This document shows positions 48,001 through 60,600 of a stretch of DNA of 64,000 bases, one piece after another. Source of the stretch: CAWKGC01 sp963849005 (lineage in GTDB: Bacteria > Pseudomonadota > Gammaproteobacteria > Burkholderiales > Usitatibacteraceae). The DNA is taken from NCBI GenBank assembly GCA_963849005.1, contig CAWKGC010000023.1, positions 682,001 through 746,000 of the forward strand, read 5' to 3'. Under the pieces are notes generated by a model. It did no database searches. It was not told where the DNA came from and saw only the letters and a list, made by a program, of their open reading frames with translations. The position numbers and the translations under genes are program-made. The stretch's first letter is position 1; each line of letters opens with the position of its first letter.

Positions 48001-51000
48001 CCACCATCACGGTCGGCGAGAAATCCTTGGCGATGCGCGGCGGCAGCACTTCCGTGCCGGCGAGGAAGGTGACTGTCGCGCTCGCCGCGTTGCCGGTGAG
48101 CGCGGTGGGCCCCGTGGCGGTGACGTTCCCGGTGGTATTGGTCTGCTTGCCCGCCCCGCCCCCGGTGCGCACGACATCGATGCCGATCGTGCACGAACCC
48201 ACGCCCGCGCCGACTGCGAGGCCGGTGAAGTTGAACGTGGTCTGGCCGGCGAGGGGAACTGCCGGCGCCATCGTGAGCCCGGTGCAGGCGCCCGCCGGGT
48301 CGCTCGCGAAATTGGTCACCGGCGCCACCTGCAGGCCGCCGGTCGCGAGGTTGTCGTTCATCGCGATGCCGGTGAGGCCGATCTGCGGGTTGGGGTTGCT
48401 CACCTCGATCAGCATCCGGGTCACGCCGCCGGCCACCACTTCCGATGGCACGAAGGACTTCTTCACGAACGGCGGCAACGCAGGATTGACGGTCAGCACC
48501 GCGCGGGCCGTGTTGCCGTTGGCGAGCCCCGTGGCGGTGACCGCCCCGGTCGTGTTCTGCAGGCGCCCCGTCGCGGTGCCGTCGGCGACCACGTTCACCG
48601 ACAGCGTGCAGCTGCCGGTCGCCGGGATGTTCCCGGCGGTGACGTTGATGTTGTTGTTGCCCGCCGCGCCGCCGGTGAAGGTCAGGCCGCAGGTGTTGGA
48701 CGCCGAGACCGTGGCGGAGGCGACGTTGGGCACGGCGGCGATCAGGATGCCGGCGGGGAAGGCATCGGTGACGCTGGTGACCGCGGCCACGGCGGCATTG
48801 GGATTGGTGATCGTGAAGGTGAGCGTGGACAGGCCGCCGACCGTGACTACCTCGGGCAGGAACGCCTTGGAAAGCACCAGCGGCTGGTTGGCCGCGCCCG
48901 TGGCGAGGAATACCACGGCGCGGTTTCCGGTAAGGGCCACCGGGCCGCTCGAGGTGATGTTGTTGGAGGTGACGCTGTTGGTGCCCGCGGTCGTGTCGGT
49001 CATGTTGACGCTGACCGTGCAACTGCCGCCGGCGGGAATCGTGCCCCCCGTCACCTGGATGCCGGCGTCGCCGGCCACGAGCGCCCCACCGCCGTTGTCG
49101 ACCACCGTCAGGCCGCAGGGGTTCACCAGCCCCGGCCCGCCGGGCGCGACGACGATGCCGTTGCCGATCGCGCCGGTGGTGAACGCGACGCCCGTGAGCG
49201 CGGTGTTCGCGTTCGGGTTGGTGATCGTGAAGGTGAGCACGGTGGCGCCGCTCACCGCGATTGCCGAGGGCGCGAAGGCAGCGTCGATGCGCAGCGGCAG
49301 GTACTCGCCGACCGTGAAGACCGCCGAGGCGACGTTGCCTATGCCGCCGTTGGTCGAGGACACCGTGCCGGAGGTATTGGTGTAGCTGCCCGCGGTCGCG
49401 CTGCGCACGTTGACCGTCAGTGTGCAGGTGCTCTTCGCCGGGATGGTGCTGCCGGCGGCGGTAACGAAGATGCCGAGGTCGTTGGCAACCAGGGTCCCGG
49501 CCGCGGTGTTGGTGAAGGTGAAGCCGCAGGTGTTGGTCGGGGAGATGACGCCCGAGGCCACGCCCGGCGTGGCCGCGACCACCACGCCCGCGGGGAAGGT
49601 GTCGTTCATCGCGATGCCGCTGAGCGACGTGCCTTCGTTCGGGTTGCTGAAGACGAAAGTCAGCGCCGAGACCGCGTTGCGCGTCGTGTTGTCTGGCTCG
49701 AAGAACTTGCGCACCGACGGCGGCAGGATGGTGCCCACGCCCAGCGTCGCGCTCGACACGTTGCCGGTGAGCGCCGCGGGTCCCGTGGCCAGCACCGCGC
49801 CGGTGGTGTTCACGACCGGCCCGGACGCGGCCTTGGTCACCGTCACCGTCCAGGTGCAACTGCCGCCGGCGGGAATGGTGCCGGCGCCCGGCGCGAGCGT
49901 GAGGCTGCCCGGGGGCCCTGCGACCGCCGTCGCGCTGCCGACGCAGCCCGCGCCGACCGCCGCGACCGCGCCGACCGTGACGCTGGCCAGGCCCGCGGGG
50001 AAGTTGTCCGTGAACGACACGCCGGTGAGCGCGAAAGTCGTGTTCGGGTTCTGCACCACGATCGCGAGCGTCGCCTGCCCGCCCGGCGCGATCTGCTGCG
50101 GCGCGAAGGTCTTGGCGATGATCGGCGGCAGGGGCGTGACGACCGTCAGCACGCCCGGTGGCGGCATTGCCCGCGGCGCTGCTGGTGGAAGTGACCGTCG
50201 TCGTGGTGTTGGTGACGTTGCCGGAGGCGCCGGTGTAAGTGACATCGACGGAGACGCCGCAAGTGCTGTTGGCCGCGACCGTGCCGCTGGTGACCGCAAC
50301 GCTCGTGCTGCCGGCCGTGGCGCCCGTCACCGTGAGGTTGCAGGGATTGACCAGGTTGGGCGGGTTGGCCACGACCAGGCCCGGGTTCGCCGCGAGGTTG
50401 TCGGTGAAGGCGATGCCGTCGAGGTTGTCCGACGGGTTCGCGTTCTGCACGGCGAGGGTGAGCGTGGTGCGCCCCGTGGAAGCGATCTGCGACGGCGAGA
50501 AGCTCTTGGAAAGCACGGGCGGGATCAGGCTCTGCACGAACAGCACGGCGCTGCCGGTGTCGCCGGTGAGCGCGACCGGGCCGGTGGCCGAGACGCTGCC
50601 CGTGGTGTTGAGGGACGTGCCGACCGTCGCGCTGGTGACGGTGACGCGGATCGCGCAGGTCTGGTTGGGCTGCAGCGTCGCGCCGGTGACGTTGATGAAG
50701 TTGTTCGGGGAGACGCCGCCCGTGAAGGCGAGCCCGCACGGGTTGAAGGTGGACACGACGCCGCTCACGGCGCCAGGCGGCGCCGCGGCGACCGTCATGC
50801 CCGCCGGGAAAGTGTCGGTGACGCCGACGCCGGTGAGCGTGACCAGCTGGTTGGGGTTGGTGAGGAACAGGCGCAGCGTCGTGGTGCCGCCGGCGTTGAT
50901 GCGCGTGGGCGAGAAGCTCTTCTCGATCAACGGCGGCAGGATGTTGCCGTCCACGGTCAGCGTCGCGCTGGCCGCGGCGCCGTTCGCTCCGCTCGCGGTG

Positions 51001-54000
51001 GCGACCGTTCCCGTGGAGTTCAGCCCCGGGCCGAGCGTGGTGCTGGTGACGTTGACCGAGATCTCGCAGGCGGCGTTGACCGGGATGATCGCGGAATTGA
51101 CCGCAAGCGACGTGTTGCCGGCGACGGAACCCGAAGTGACGATGCCGCCGCAGGCATTGACGAGGTTCGGGGTGGCCGCGACCGACATGCCGGCGGGGAA
51201 CGCATCGGTGAACGAGACGCCGGTATGCGGCACGACATTGCCCGCCGGGTTGGCAAGGCGGATCGTCAGCCGCGACACGCCGCCGGCGTAGATCGTGGCC
51301 GGCGTGAAGCTCTTCGCCACGGTCGGCGCGGCCACCACGGTGAGGCTCGCCGAGGCGATGTTCGAGGCCGGCGACGTCAGGGTGTTGAGCGAGCCGGTCG
51401 TGTTGGTCGCCGCGCCCAGCGTGGCGCTGGTCACGTTCAGCGTCACGGTGCAGGTGCCGTTGGCCGGCAGCGAGCCGCCGGTGAGCTGGATGCCGGTGTT
51501 GCCCGCGGCGAGCGCGGCGCCGACCTGGTTCACTATCGTCAGCGCGCAGGTATTGGCGACGACGGTGGCGTTGAAGAGCGTCATGCCCGCCGGGAAATTG
51601 TCGGCGAACGACTGCACCGTGAGCGCGGCCGCGTTCGGGTTCTGGATCGCCAGCGTGAGCGTGGTGCTGCCGCCCGAGGCGAGCAGCGTGGCGCCGAAGG
51701 ATTTCGTGAGCGTGGGCGCGAGGGTGCCGCCGGCGGCGGTAAGCGTATCGCGCGCCGTGTTGCCGGTGAGCGCGATGGTTCCGGTGGCGGTGACCGCACT
51801 CGTGGTGTTCTGGTCGCCGCCCGCGGGGCTCGCCGAGGCGCGCGTCACGGCGACGGTGATCACGCAAGACGTGTTCACGGGAATCGTGCCGGCGCTCAAG
51901 TTGACGCTGGAAGGCCCGTTGGGACTGGTGATCGTGCCCAGGCACCCCGCCGCCGTGCTTGCCGCAGTGAACGCAGCCGAGCCCGCGGCGACGTTGGTGA
52001 TGGCGCCAGGGTAGGCGTCGGTGAAGGCCACGCCGGTGAGCGGCACGGTGTTGCCCGGCGGATTGGCGACAGTGATCGTCAGCGTGGACTGGTTGCCGAC
52101 CTGGATGTTGGCCGGGGTGAAGGCCTTGGTGATGATGGGCGGGGCGATGACGTTGAGCGCTGCGCTGGCATCGCTCGGGCTGGCAAGCGTATTTCCGGAG
52201 ACGACGCCGGTCGAGTTCGCCGTCGGGACGATGTTGTTGACCGGCCCGGCCGTGTTGCTGGTGACGGAGACGGTGATCTGGCAGCTCGCCCCGCCCGCGA
52301 GCGTTGCGGCGGAGGTCTGGATGCGCGTGTCTCCCGCGGTGTTGCCCGCGGCGATCGTGCCGGCGCAGCCGCCCGGCGTTTGCGTGAATGCAGGCGTTGC
52401 CGCGACCGACAGGCCGGACGGGAAGTTGTCGAGCAGCGTGACTGCCGACATCGTGAGCGTCGGGTTGGGGTTGGCGATGGTGACCGTGAGCGTGGTGGTG
52501 CCGCCGGCGGCGATCGAAGGCGCGGCGAACGACTTGGTGACCACAGGGCCGCCGAGGACGAGGACGTCGTCGGTGCTGTTGGTCGCGCCGTTGAAGTTCG
52601 AGCCCGCGACCGGCGCGCCGGTGGCGTACGTGCCGCCCGGCGTGGCGGTGGCCCCGGCCACCGGGGTGGTGGGGTCGACGAAGGTGACGGAGGCCGAGTT
52701 GTTGTACAGGCCGGGCGTGGCCGCGCCGATGTCCGTGGTGAAGGTGACCGAGACCGCGCCGCCGCCTGCAGGCGGCGTCGGCGTGCCGGGAACGTCGAAG
52801 GTGCCGAAGATCAGGCTCGAGGTGCCGGAGAAGCGGAGCGCACCACCGGGCGCGTCGCCCCGTTGGACAGCACCACGGTGGGCGCGACGGTCGAGTTCAC
52901 GAACGGCGGCGTCGGCACGTCGGTGAAGACCACGCCTTTCGCCGCGCCCGTGCCGGTGTTGGTCACCGTGATCGTGTAGGTCGCCTGCGCCTGGCCGGGA
53001 AGGAGCACTGGCGTCGAGGTGGTCTTGGTGACGGTGAGCGTGGGCAGGCACGCCGATGGCGGTGGCGTGCCGGGAATGCTTCCTGCGGCAATCGTGGCTA
53101 TCGTGCCGCTGCCGCCCGGGGTGGCGCCCGCGCCCGTCCCGTTGGCCGGGTTGGTGGTATTGAAGATGATGCCGTTCGCGCCGCCGGAAACCAGTGCGTT
53201 GCCGCTGCCGGAGGTCGAGAGGATGCGCCCGCCAGCGCCGCCGCCGCCGGGCCCGTCGATCTCGTTCACCCCGCCCATCGAGTTGTTGCCGCCCTTGCCG
53301 CCGCGCACGTCGATGGTGACGGCCGAGGAAACGGTGCCGGAAGCAAGCGAGATCTGGACCGTGCCGCCCGCGCCGCCGGCGCCCGCGCCGTCGGTCGCAT
53401 TCAGCACGCCGTCGGGCGCGTCGAAGCCGCGTGCGTTGATCGTGCCGAAACCGGTCAGCGTGCCGGCCCGCAGCAGCACCATGCCGCCGCCGGGCCCGCC
53501 GTTGGCGGTCGCGCAGTACACGCCTGCGCACTGGTTGTTGATGTCCGCCGAACCGCCGCCGCCGCCCATCACGAGGCGCGTCGTGCTGACGATCGCAGCG
53601 CCGCCGAAGCCGCCGACATCCTCGCCGGAATAGTTGTTGTTGTTCTGGTTCCAGCTGCGGCCGCCGCTGCCGCCGCGCCCGCCGTTGCCGCCGCCGCCGC
53701 CGCCCGCGTTGTGCTGGTTGGAGCCGCCGCCGCCGTTGCCCGGCGCGCCGCGTGCGTAGTCGCCGCCGGGATAGCCCTGCACGCCGCTGTCGACCGAGAT
53801 CGCGTTGAGGAGCGGGTTGAAGGTGCGTGCCGGCGTGCCGGCGATGCCCTCGCCCTTCACCCCGCCGCCCGGGGCCACGGCGTTGGTGACCGCGACGTAG
53901 TTGAACTGCGCGTTGGTGAAAGCGGCGCCGCCGAATGCGCCGCCGCCGCGGAAGCCGCGCCCCGACACATCGATTGTGCCGCCGGCAAAATTCAGGTTGC

Positions 54001-54676
54001 CCGCGACGTCGAGCGCGACCACGCCGCCGGTCGTGCCGTTCCATGGCGTGCCGTTGATGTTGGTCCCGAGGGAGAGGCTGGCGTACTGCGGCACGCGCAG
54101 CACCTGGTACGCGGCGCGCCCCTGCGAGGTGTTCTGCGCGCGAGTCGAATAGTTGTTGGCGAGCGAGCCGAAGATCGGGACGTTGCCCCCGCCAACCGGG
54201 CCGGAGGCCACCGCGTATTCGTACTGGCCGGCGATCAGGTTGGCGTTCGCTATCGCTCCGCCCGCATAGTCGCCGGTCGTGGTGTAGCCGATGCCGCCGT
54301 CGCCCTGCCCGTCGCCGTAGCGGTTGTTGTTGGACGGATTGATGTCGGCGCCCTGCATCTGGATCACGAGCAGCACGTCCCCGGCGGCGATCGGCACCAG
54401 CGCGCCGCGGGCATCGATCGCCCCGACCGGCACGCTGGTCGAGCCTGCGGCGACCGAGGCCCCGGTTCCGGGGTAGTAGGTGTTGATCGGCGGGACGTAG
54501 GTGGTCGCCGTGGGCGGCGTCGGGCAGATCTGCGCGAACGCGTGGCCGGCGAGCGCGAACAGCGCCGCGCAGGCGAACAGGGTCCGCGCTGCGCGCAGCC
54601 ATCCGCCGCGCAAGGAACCGGCAATCGTGTCGTTCTTTTCTCTCACCTGGCGCCCATTATCCTTGTTCGCGCTCAT
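39083..54676 (-). CDS. Giant exported repeat protein (about 5,190 residues), several frameshifts
   Basis: One 15.6-kb gene, broken into several frames by indels near 52835, 50155, 47425, 42960, 42690, 42305, 41975, 41430, 41170, 40850, 39435 and 39525. It starts at ATG 54676 (MSANKDNGRQVREKN), overlapping the upstream barrel gene by 4 bp. An N-terminal signal peptide ends near HAFAQ. Next comes a Gly/Asn-rich beta-helix-like domain (about 53,060-54,500, with GGGGGGNGGRGGSGG). About 30 beta-sandwich repeats of 120-130 residues follow, each opening with a K(S/A)F(S/A)P-type motif and carrying TDTFPAG or TDNFPAG. These resemble DUF11/DUF7933 domains. The last ten repeats are nearly identical. 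The chain ends in LFTVRVNP with no sortase, PEP-CTERM or barrel anchor. Likely a cell-surface or secreted filament or adhesin. Confidence 0.8.
40930..44830 (-). repeat. Ten near-identical 381-bp tandem repeats in the giant gene
   Basis: The phrase encoding PTIAKAFAPASIAADGTST recurs near 41332, 41711, 42091, 42471, 42851, 43233, 43614, 43995, 44377 and 44758, a period of 380-382 bp (127 codons); a related unit begins at 40935. Upstream repeats in the same gene are far more diverged, so this block expanded recently. Nearly all frame breaks in the C-terminal third lie in it, as expected if repeats were misassembled. Confidence 0.9.
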
Positions 54677-57600
54677 TTCGCGGCGCTCTGGCCGTTGTAG
54701 ACCCTGTCCGCGGCGCCTCCGAGCGTGTCGAAGAGTTCCTCGTCGAACTTGTAGCGCAGCCTCACGAACGCGCCCTTGCTGGTGTTGTCGCCGTTGGCAA
54801 GGTCCTCGTCCTTGAAGCCGAAGAAGTTGTAGCCCGCCGACACCCACAGGTTGGTGGTGACCATGTAGCCGACCTCGAGGCCCACGCCGTACAGTCGGTT
54901 GCCATAGCTGTTGCCGAACAGCGCGCTGGTGACGACGCCGACATCCCAGCGCGGCATGAACTCCCAGGTGGCGCGCGCCGACACCAGCTGCGCGCGGTAC
55001 CTGGCCGATAGCCCCTCGCTCTTGTCGTTGACCCATTTCGCGGCGTAGCGGCCGGAAACGAGGAACGGCGGCCGCGGCTGCCAGTTGCCGTTGATCGACA
55101 CCAGTTGCGTGCTGCGGCGCAGTTGCAGGCCGGGCGCGCTGGTGTCCCTTTCCTCGCGAGCCTCGACGCGGCCGAGCGCGTTGAACTGGTTGGTCTCGAT
55201 GTCGCGCCAGGCGACGCCGGCCTGCAGGCGGTCGAGCATGCGCTCGCCGTCGTCGGACTTGTTCGACTGCAGCGACCAGACGTTGCGCGCGAGCATCGTC
55301 CATGCAGGCGTGAGGCGCGCGGCAAGCCCGACGGTGAAGAGCCAGCCCTCGGTGCTCACCGTGTTGCTGTACTCCAGCCGCGTGGTGCCCTTCCAGAGCG
55401 GGTTGGCGGTGTACTCGAGGCCGAGCGCCACCGCGGTGTTCTCGTTCTGCCCGGAGCCCGAGATCGCGTACACATGCTCGAAGCTGGTGCCCAGCCGCAC
55501 GCCCTGCCCGAGCGTCCACAGGTTGCGAAGCCCGATCGCAGCCTCGGTGTCGCCGCCGGCGATCGCATCGCGGATGCGGTATTCGCTGAAGAGCCGCCCG
55601 TCCTGCATGTACTCGGTATCGACGCCGAGCACCGTCGCATTCTGCTTCTGACCGTTGGCCAGCCCGTAGGGGCCGGTCACCGAGTTGACGAACTCGTAGC
55701 GGCCGTAGACGCGGCTGCGGTTGGCCATCGTGTACTCGCCGCCGACGGCGAAGAGGTGGCGGCTGGTGTCGGTCACGTCGACCTCCCCCTCGCCGTAAAC
55801 GCTGGCGTTGTCGAAGCCCGGCACGCCGACCGCGAGGCGCCCGCGCACCGTGGTGATTTCCGAGGGCGTCTTCGCCGTGTCGGGAATGGGCGTGCCCTGC
55901 ACGGGCGGCACGGGAGAGCCGGTGCCGCGGTCATGCGCGTAGCGCACGCCGAGCTCGCCGCTCACGCGGTTGCCGAAGTTATGCTCGACAGTGGCGAGCA
56001 CGCCGTCGCGCGTCGAGTCGTCGGCGATGTTGCCGGTGTGCAGCGCCTCGGCGCGCAGGGTGGTGTCTTCCGAGATCTTCAGCGAAGTGCGCAGGCCCGC
56101 TTCGCTGCGCCCCTGCCCGATGTAGGCGCCGGGGTTGTTGAACTCCACGTCGGTGCGCGCGGCGAACGCCTGCGCCTTGAAATTGTCGCCGTCCTGGCGG
56201 ATCTCGATCCGCTGCGCGCCGCCCTTGCCGGTGGTGAGCGGGGCGTCGGTCTGCGCGACTTCCGCCCACAGCGTGGCCTTCTCGGTCAGGCGCACGGTGA
56301 GGCTCGCGCCCGCCAGCTTGAAGGGAGCGGCCGGGTTCTGGTCTTCGGCATAGCTCGCGCCGACCTCGATGCGGTTGGTGATGCGGAACTGCGCGTCGCC
56401 GCCGGCGATCCAGAAGTCGGCGCCGCCCGTGTCCGCCTCGTAGGTGACGCGGATGAACACCGGGTTCAGGCGCGCGTCCACCGAAGGCACCGGCGCCTTC
56501 ATCAGCAGGCGCCCGGTGAGCGGCTCGAACTCGTAGTCGTAGAAGCGCGTCTGCGGCACGGCCGAGATCACCAGCGAGCTCTGGTTCACGTCGCGCACCA
56601 GGATCTCGACCTTTTCGCTGTTCACTCGCGCGGTCCCGCTCGACAGCGCGTAGGGGCCCGAGGTGCCGTTGGCGCGGATCTCGTCGATGACCTGCTTGGT
56701 GGCGTCCTTGGCGGCGAACACGTTGGCCACGATGTTCTCGTTCTCGTAGTGCCAGTAGCCGCCCGTGAGCGAGCGGCTGTAGCTGGAGAGCTTGCGCGCG
56801 TCCGAGTAGGCCTGCGTGTTGTAGTCGCCGTACAGGAGGTAGCTGCGGTCCTTGTCGACGCGCACGTAGAAGCGCGCGGTCGACTGCGCGTCGAAAGAAC
56901 GCACGCCGCTGTCGCCATAGATCGGGTAGAACTCGTCGGGCTGGATGTCGCGGAAGAGCCGCTCGCGGGTCGGCTTGTCGGAATCGTAGGCCGCGGTGAG
57001 GAGGTACTCGCCCTTCACCTTGCCCTTGAGGAAGAACGCCAGGCGCGCGCCGGCCTCGGTCTTGCCGTCGCTGGAGGTGCGCGAGAAGCGCTCGAGTTCC
57101 TGCTCGAAGCCGTCGGCCTTGCGCGCCGGCACCAGCGCCTTGGGATTCAGGTTCCTCAGGTTGATCACGCCCTCGACCACGCCGGCGGCGATCATCGGGC
57201 GCAGCTCGGGCAGCGCATCGAGGCGCGCCTCTTCCTTGAACGGGCCGCTCCAGGCACGCACCGTGATCGGGCCCGGCGAGGACGGCGGCACGAGGCCGAA
57301 CTCGCCGCGGCCGTTTTCCACCATCACCTGCAGGCCGGGTTCGCGCGGGTCGGCGTCCTCGTTGGTCCACGTGCCGGCGCTTGCATCGAGCGTGACGGGC
57401 GTGCGCGAGGTCACCGGCACGCCCTTCAAGTCGGTGAGCCGCACCACGATCTTCGCCGGCGTGCGGCCATCCGCGACCGTGCCTGGGGGAACCTCGAGCA
57501 CGAGGCGGCCGAGCTTGTCGGGCGCGATCACCGTGATCGTCTCAGCGCCGCGCTGGTTGCCGAAGGAATCGAACTGCTTCACCTCGAAGATGTTTTCGCC

Positions 57601-60600
57601 GGGCTTCAACTCGATGCCGATGTACTCCCAGGCCTGCACCTGCTTGTCGGCGAGCTGCGAACGCTTGCCGACGCGGCTTTGCGGGACCTCGACGCCATTG
57701 GCGAAGAGCTTGAACGTGGAGCCTGCCTGCCCCTTCACGCGAACGGTGGACTGCGCGTAGGGCAAGGTCTCGCCGTTCTTCAGGCCGACGAAGCCGAGTT
57801 CATTGCTGAGCGAGGGCAGGAGTTCTTCCAGCGGGATCGCGGGCGGCGCCACGGCGGCCATCGAGAAGCCCGGGGAGGCCGGCTGGTCCGCGCGCACGCG
57901 GGTCGTGCCGAACTGCGGCATCGGCGCCACTTGCTGGAATCCCGGTTGCGCGGGTCCTTGCGCCCCGATCGCCTGGGCGCCCGCGGCCCCAGTGATGCCG
58001 GACGCACCGGACGCGCCGCCAGGGGGCGCGAACTGCGCGCCGAGCGTGCCGCTTGCCGGCAGCGCCTTCGGGTCGCTGATCACCACGGCTTCGGTCGCAA
58101 GCCTCTGGCCGACCAGCAGGTCGATCTCCCCGGCGGTGGTGGCGAAGAAATCGCGGCGCGCCTTGACGTCGGCGAGGATGGCGTCGCCGCACGACGTGAT
58201 CGCGAAATCGGCCTGCAGCAGCTCGCCCGCCTTCAGGTCCACGAACAGGCTGCCGGCGTCGCCCATGTTGCGGAACGTGGTGGTGCCGAGCACGGCGCCG
58301 GCCGGGATGGTGGTGCGGTCGAGCTTCAGCACGTGGGTGCGGTTGATGATGCCGTAGAAGCTGTATTTGCCTTCGCCATCGGTGATGACGCTGGTGCCGT
58401 CCTCGAGCAGGAGGCGCACGCCCGGCACGCCCGCCTCGCCCGGGTCCTGCGCACGGTTGGCGTTGCAGTCGAGGAACACCTTGCCGAGGATGAAGCCGCG
58501 GTCGCTGAACACACCTCCCGTCACGGTCACGGTCGCGGTGGCGACGTTCGACTCCGTGATCGCGTTGCTGGCGCGATACGTGGCGCGCACGCGGTTGGTG
58601 CCGTCGCCCTGCAATGCGCCGGGCCCGACGCGCACGCGGTAGGTGAGCGAGGCCTGCGCGCCCACGGCGAGCGTGCCGATGTCGAAGACGATCTGCGGCC
58701 CGCGCCTGCCGAGCGGGTCGGCGATCGGCTTGCCGCCGCTGGTCGCGCTGCCAGGCACGTACGCGAAGCCTGCGGGCAGGTCGTCCTTCACCAGCACCGG
58801 GGCACGGTCGAGCGCGGTGCCGCTCGCGTTGCGCACCGTCACGGTGTAGTTGACGAATTCGCCGATCTCCACCGACGAGCGCGAGGCGCTCTTCTGGATG
58901 AACAGGCCGGAGAGCGGCGCCGGATCGACCGGGATGTCGAACACGATCGCGCCCGTCGAGGGTCCCATCGCGAACGTGCCGCCGTACGAGCCGCCCGAAG
59001 TCGGCCCGCTCGCGTTGATGATGCGTCCCGGCGGCAACTGGTTCACCGGCACGGTGGAGGCGAAGGTGTAGCCGTTCGGCGTGGTGACCAGCAGGCAGTA
59101 GCTGCCCGGGGCGACCTGCGGGAAGCTGAAGCGGCCGTCGGCGCCGGTGACCACGGGATTGGCCGAGGCGATCGGTGCGAGCGTGTTGCTGCACTGGCCG
59201 CCGGATGCGGTGACGAGGCGCACGCTGGCGGACGCGACCGGCAGGTTGTTGGCGCTGTCGAAGACCACGCCCGTGGGATTGACCAGCGTCACGATAGTGG
59301 AGATGCGCCGCCCGCAACCGAGCACGTCGGCGGTGAAGATGTCGCCCGGCACGCCCTCGATCGTCCCCGAGCCGGGCACCACCGGCGGGTTGCGCACCGG
59401 AATGCCCGCGACCTGGAAGATGCCGGTATTGGGGCCGGTCTCGACCGCGGTGAATTCCTCGCGGTCGCCGTTCGAGCCGACCAGCACGACGGTGCGCTGT
59501 TCGGCCACGCCGGGATCGGCATTGCAGGCGGACGCGTCGGCGCGCAGGTAGAGGTTGGATCCGATCACCCCCCAGATGCTCGGCACGGTGTAATTCGGGT
59601 TGCGGTAGTTGACGAGGACGTTTTCGCCGCCCTCTCCGCCCTTGTCGTCGATGATCGTGATGTCGGTGACCTTGAGGCGCCCGCCGCCGGTGCTGTCGAG
59701 CGAGAACACGGTGGTATCGCTGGCGACGATCGCCTTGGCCGCGGACTTGGGCGGCGCCGGCGGCGCCATCACGCGAACCAGGAAGCGGATCGACTGGCCG
59801 GGCGCGAGGCTGGCGGTCCAGCCCGGGACGACCGGCGTGTCGGAGGTGTCGATCACGCCCGGCAGGGACACCGCGCCCGCGGACTCGTTGTCGCGATAGA
59901 CCTGGCTGCGCCAATCCGGCGTCGAGTCGGTGAGCCAGTCCGCGGGCGCGACCACGTTTTCGACGCAGTTGCCCTCGTTCACGAGGAAATGCGTGTAGGT
60001 GATGTCGCGGCCATAGCCGGTCTTGCCGGTATTGTCGGGAAGCATCGTCACCTTGCACGACTTGGCAAGCGTGTTCACCTGGTCCACGGCGGTGGCCGAG
60101 CGCGAAGGCGCGGTCACCGAGCGCGCGGTCTTCAGCACCGAGTACTGCGCCGGCGCGGCGGTCGAGGGGATCGACACCTTGACGACGATCTTGTAGCTCG
60201 CGCCCGGCGCCACCGGTCCGGTATCGGGGATGCCGTCGCCGTTGGTGTCGGCGAGCGGCGTCACGCCGTCGGCCTTGAACAGCGCGATCGGCGTGCCCGC
60301 CGGGAAGGTCGACGCGGACATCGTGACGTTGAAGCTGTCGGTGAGCGTGCCGAGGTTGGTGAGCAGGTTGTTGAAGGAGATGGTCGTGCCGGGCGTGGCC
60401 ACCGGGATGACCTCGCCTTCGAGCTTGAGGTCGACCGTACCTGTGACCGTGTAGGTGGCGGTGTTGGATTCCAGCGTGTAGCCGCGCTGGCCGGCGCTGT
60501 TGAAGAATGCGTACGTCGCGAAGTTCGGGATGACCGTGCCCGTCGCGAGGCCGGGATCGACGGTGACGTCGAAGAACACGCCGCCGTTGCTTTGCAGCGG

